Source: Planctomycetota bacterium
GTDB taxonomy: Bacteria; Planctomycetota; Planctomycetia; Gemmatales; Gemmataceae
Reading direction: 5' to 3'
Length of the DNA: 59,587 bases
Assembly: GCA_016872605.1 (NCBI GenBank)
Contig: VGZI01000018.1
Span: 1-59,587 of the forward strand
Within the stretch, counting starts at the first letter, position 1. Every line of letters begins with the position of its first letter. This document shows positions 59,464 through 59,587 of the stretch, piece by piece. A program made the position numbers and the translations under genes. Under the pieces are notes generated by a model. It ran no database searches. It saw nothing but the letters and a program-made list of their open reading frames with translations, and was not told the DNA's origin.

Positions 59464-59560
59464 GGGAGGGCGAGGCTCCTGCCGAGCCGGAAGCGTCAGC
59501 ATCGTAATGTCAACTCAGATTATTTGCGGGCTCGCGGCTCGGCAGGAGCCTCGCCCTCCC
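59464..59560. repeat. Inverted repeat, family A
   Basis: Perfect 26-nt arms at 59464-59489 and 59535-59560 (GAGGCTCCTGCCGAGCCG inside), 45-nt loop. Downstream of the last gene. Second copy of the 1771-1850 family. Confidence 0.9.
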
Positions 59561-59587
59561 GTGCCGTTTGCAAACCATGTCGTGCAC

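Overview
The window reads as a chromosomal segment of a Planctomycete, probably a large-genome lineage of the Gemmatales/Pirellulales type. I infer this from its moderately high GC content and from several family signatures: a CxxCH cytochrome protein of the DUF1592/DUF1588/DUF1585 type, a zinc-ribbon membrane protein, an RNase E/G next to the radical-SAM-linked DUF2344 protein, many exported or membrane-anchored enzymes, ECF sigma/anti-sigma pairs, and intergenic DNA packed with palindromes. This is inference from content; no rRNA lies in the window.

Layout. 1-10 kb: zinc-ribbon protein (partial), Cys-rich exported protein, ureohydrolase, tRNA-Asp, SDR dehydrogenase, gamma-glutamyltranspeptidase, an FAD sugar-lactone oxidase with an in-frame TGA, an APC permease split at a G8 tract, and a DinB-like protein. 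10-20 kb: small conserved protein, TPR-like membrane protein, MsrB, an orphan ClpV/TssH-type AAA+ ATPase, FAD oxidoreductase, tandem GNAT protein, zinc-ribbon protein, hexose-phosphate mutase, D-amino-acid transaminase. 20-30 kb: an exported methyltransferase, a histidine kinase carrying a palindrome inside its ATPase domain, the rpsO-pnp pair, isochorismatase-fold hydrolase, metallophosphoesterase, a decayed BrnT-like/HTH toxin-antitoxin pair, and the big cytochrome. 30-41 kb: dnaA with an unusual signature, a five-repeat exported protein, hemY, an RNase E/G with a very long insert in its S1 domain, DUF2344, and hpf-ptsN-ptsH-ptsI. 41-59.6 kb: ACT protein, ECF sigma/anti-sigma, VanZ-like protein, three metallophosphoesterases in the whole window (two here), TolC-type lipoprotein, DUF962, SRPBCC, GT2, a frameshifted small membrane protein, S41 protease, proB, a second ECF pair, a PAS-GAF-receiver protein, and a squalene-cyclase-like repeat protein.

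Two things stand out. First, most intergenic gaps hold a palindromic or inverted-repeat element belonging to one of at least six families. Several supply the stop codon of the adjacent gene, and one sits inside a histidine kinase gene. Second, two identical TTGTGA-N6-TCACAA operators (both with A6 spacers) and one close variant lie upstream of an ECF sigma factor, a PAS-GAF-receiver gene and a metallophosphoesterase, suggesting a small CRP/FNR-type regulon. Five genes carry single-base lesions: two nonsense codons in place of conserved residues, two homopolymer frameshifts, and an HTH gene with both a nonsense codon and a frameshift. Some of these may be assembly errors, and the raw reads would settle that.
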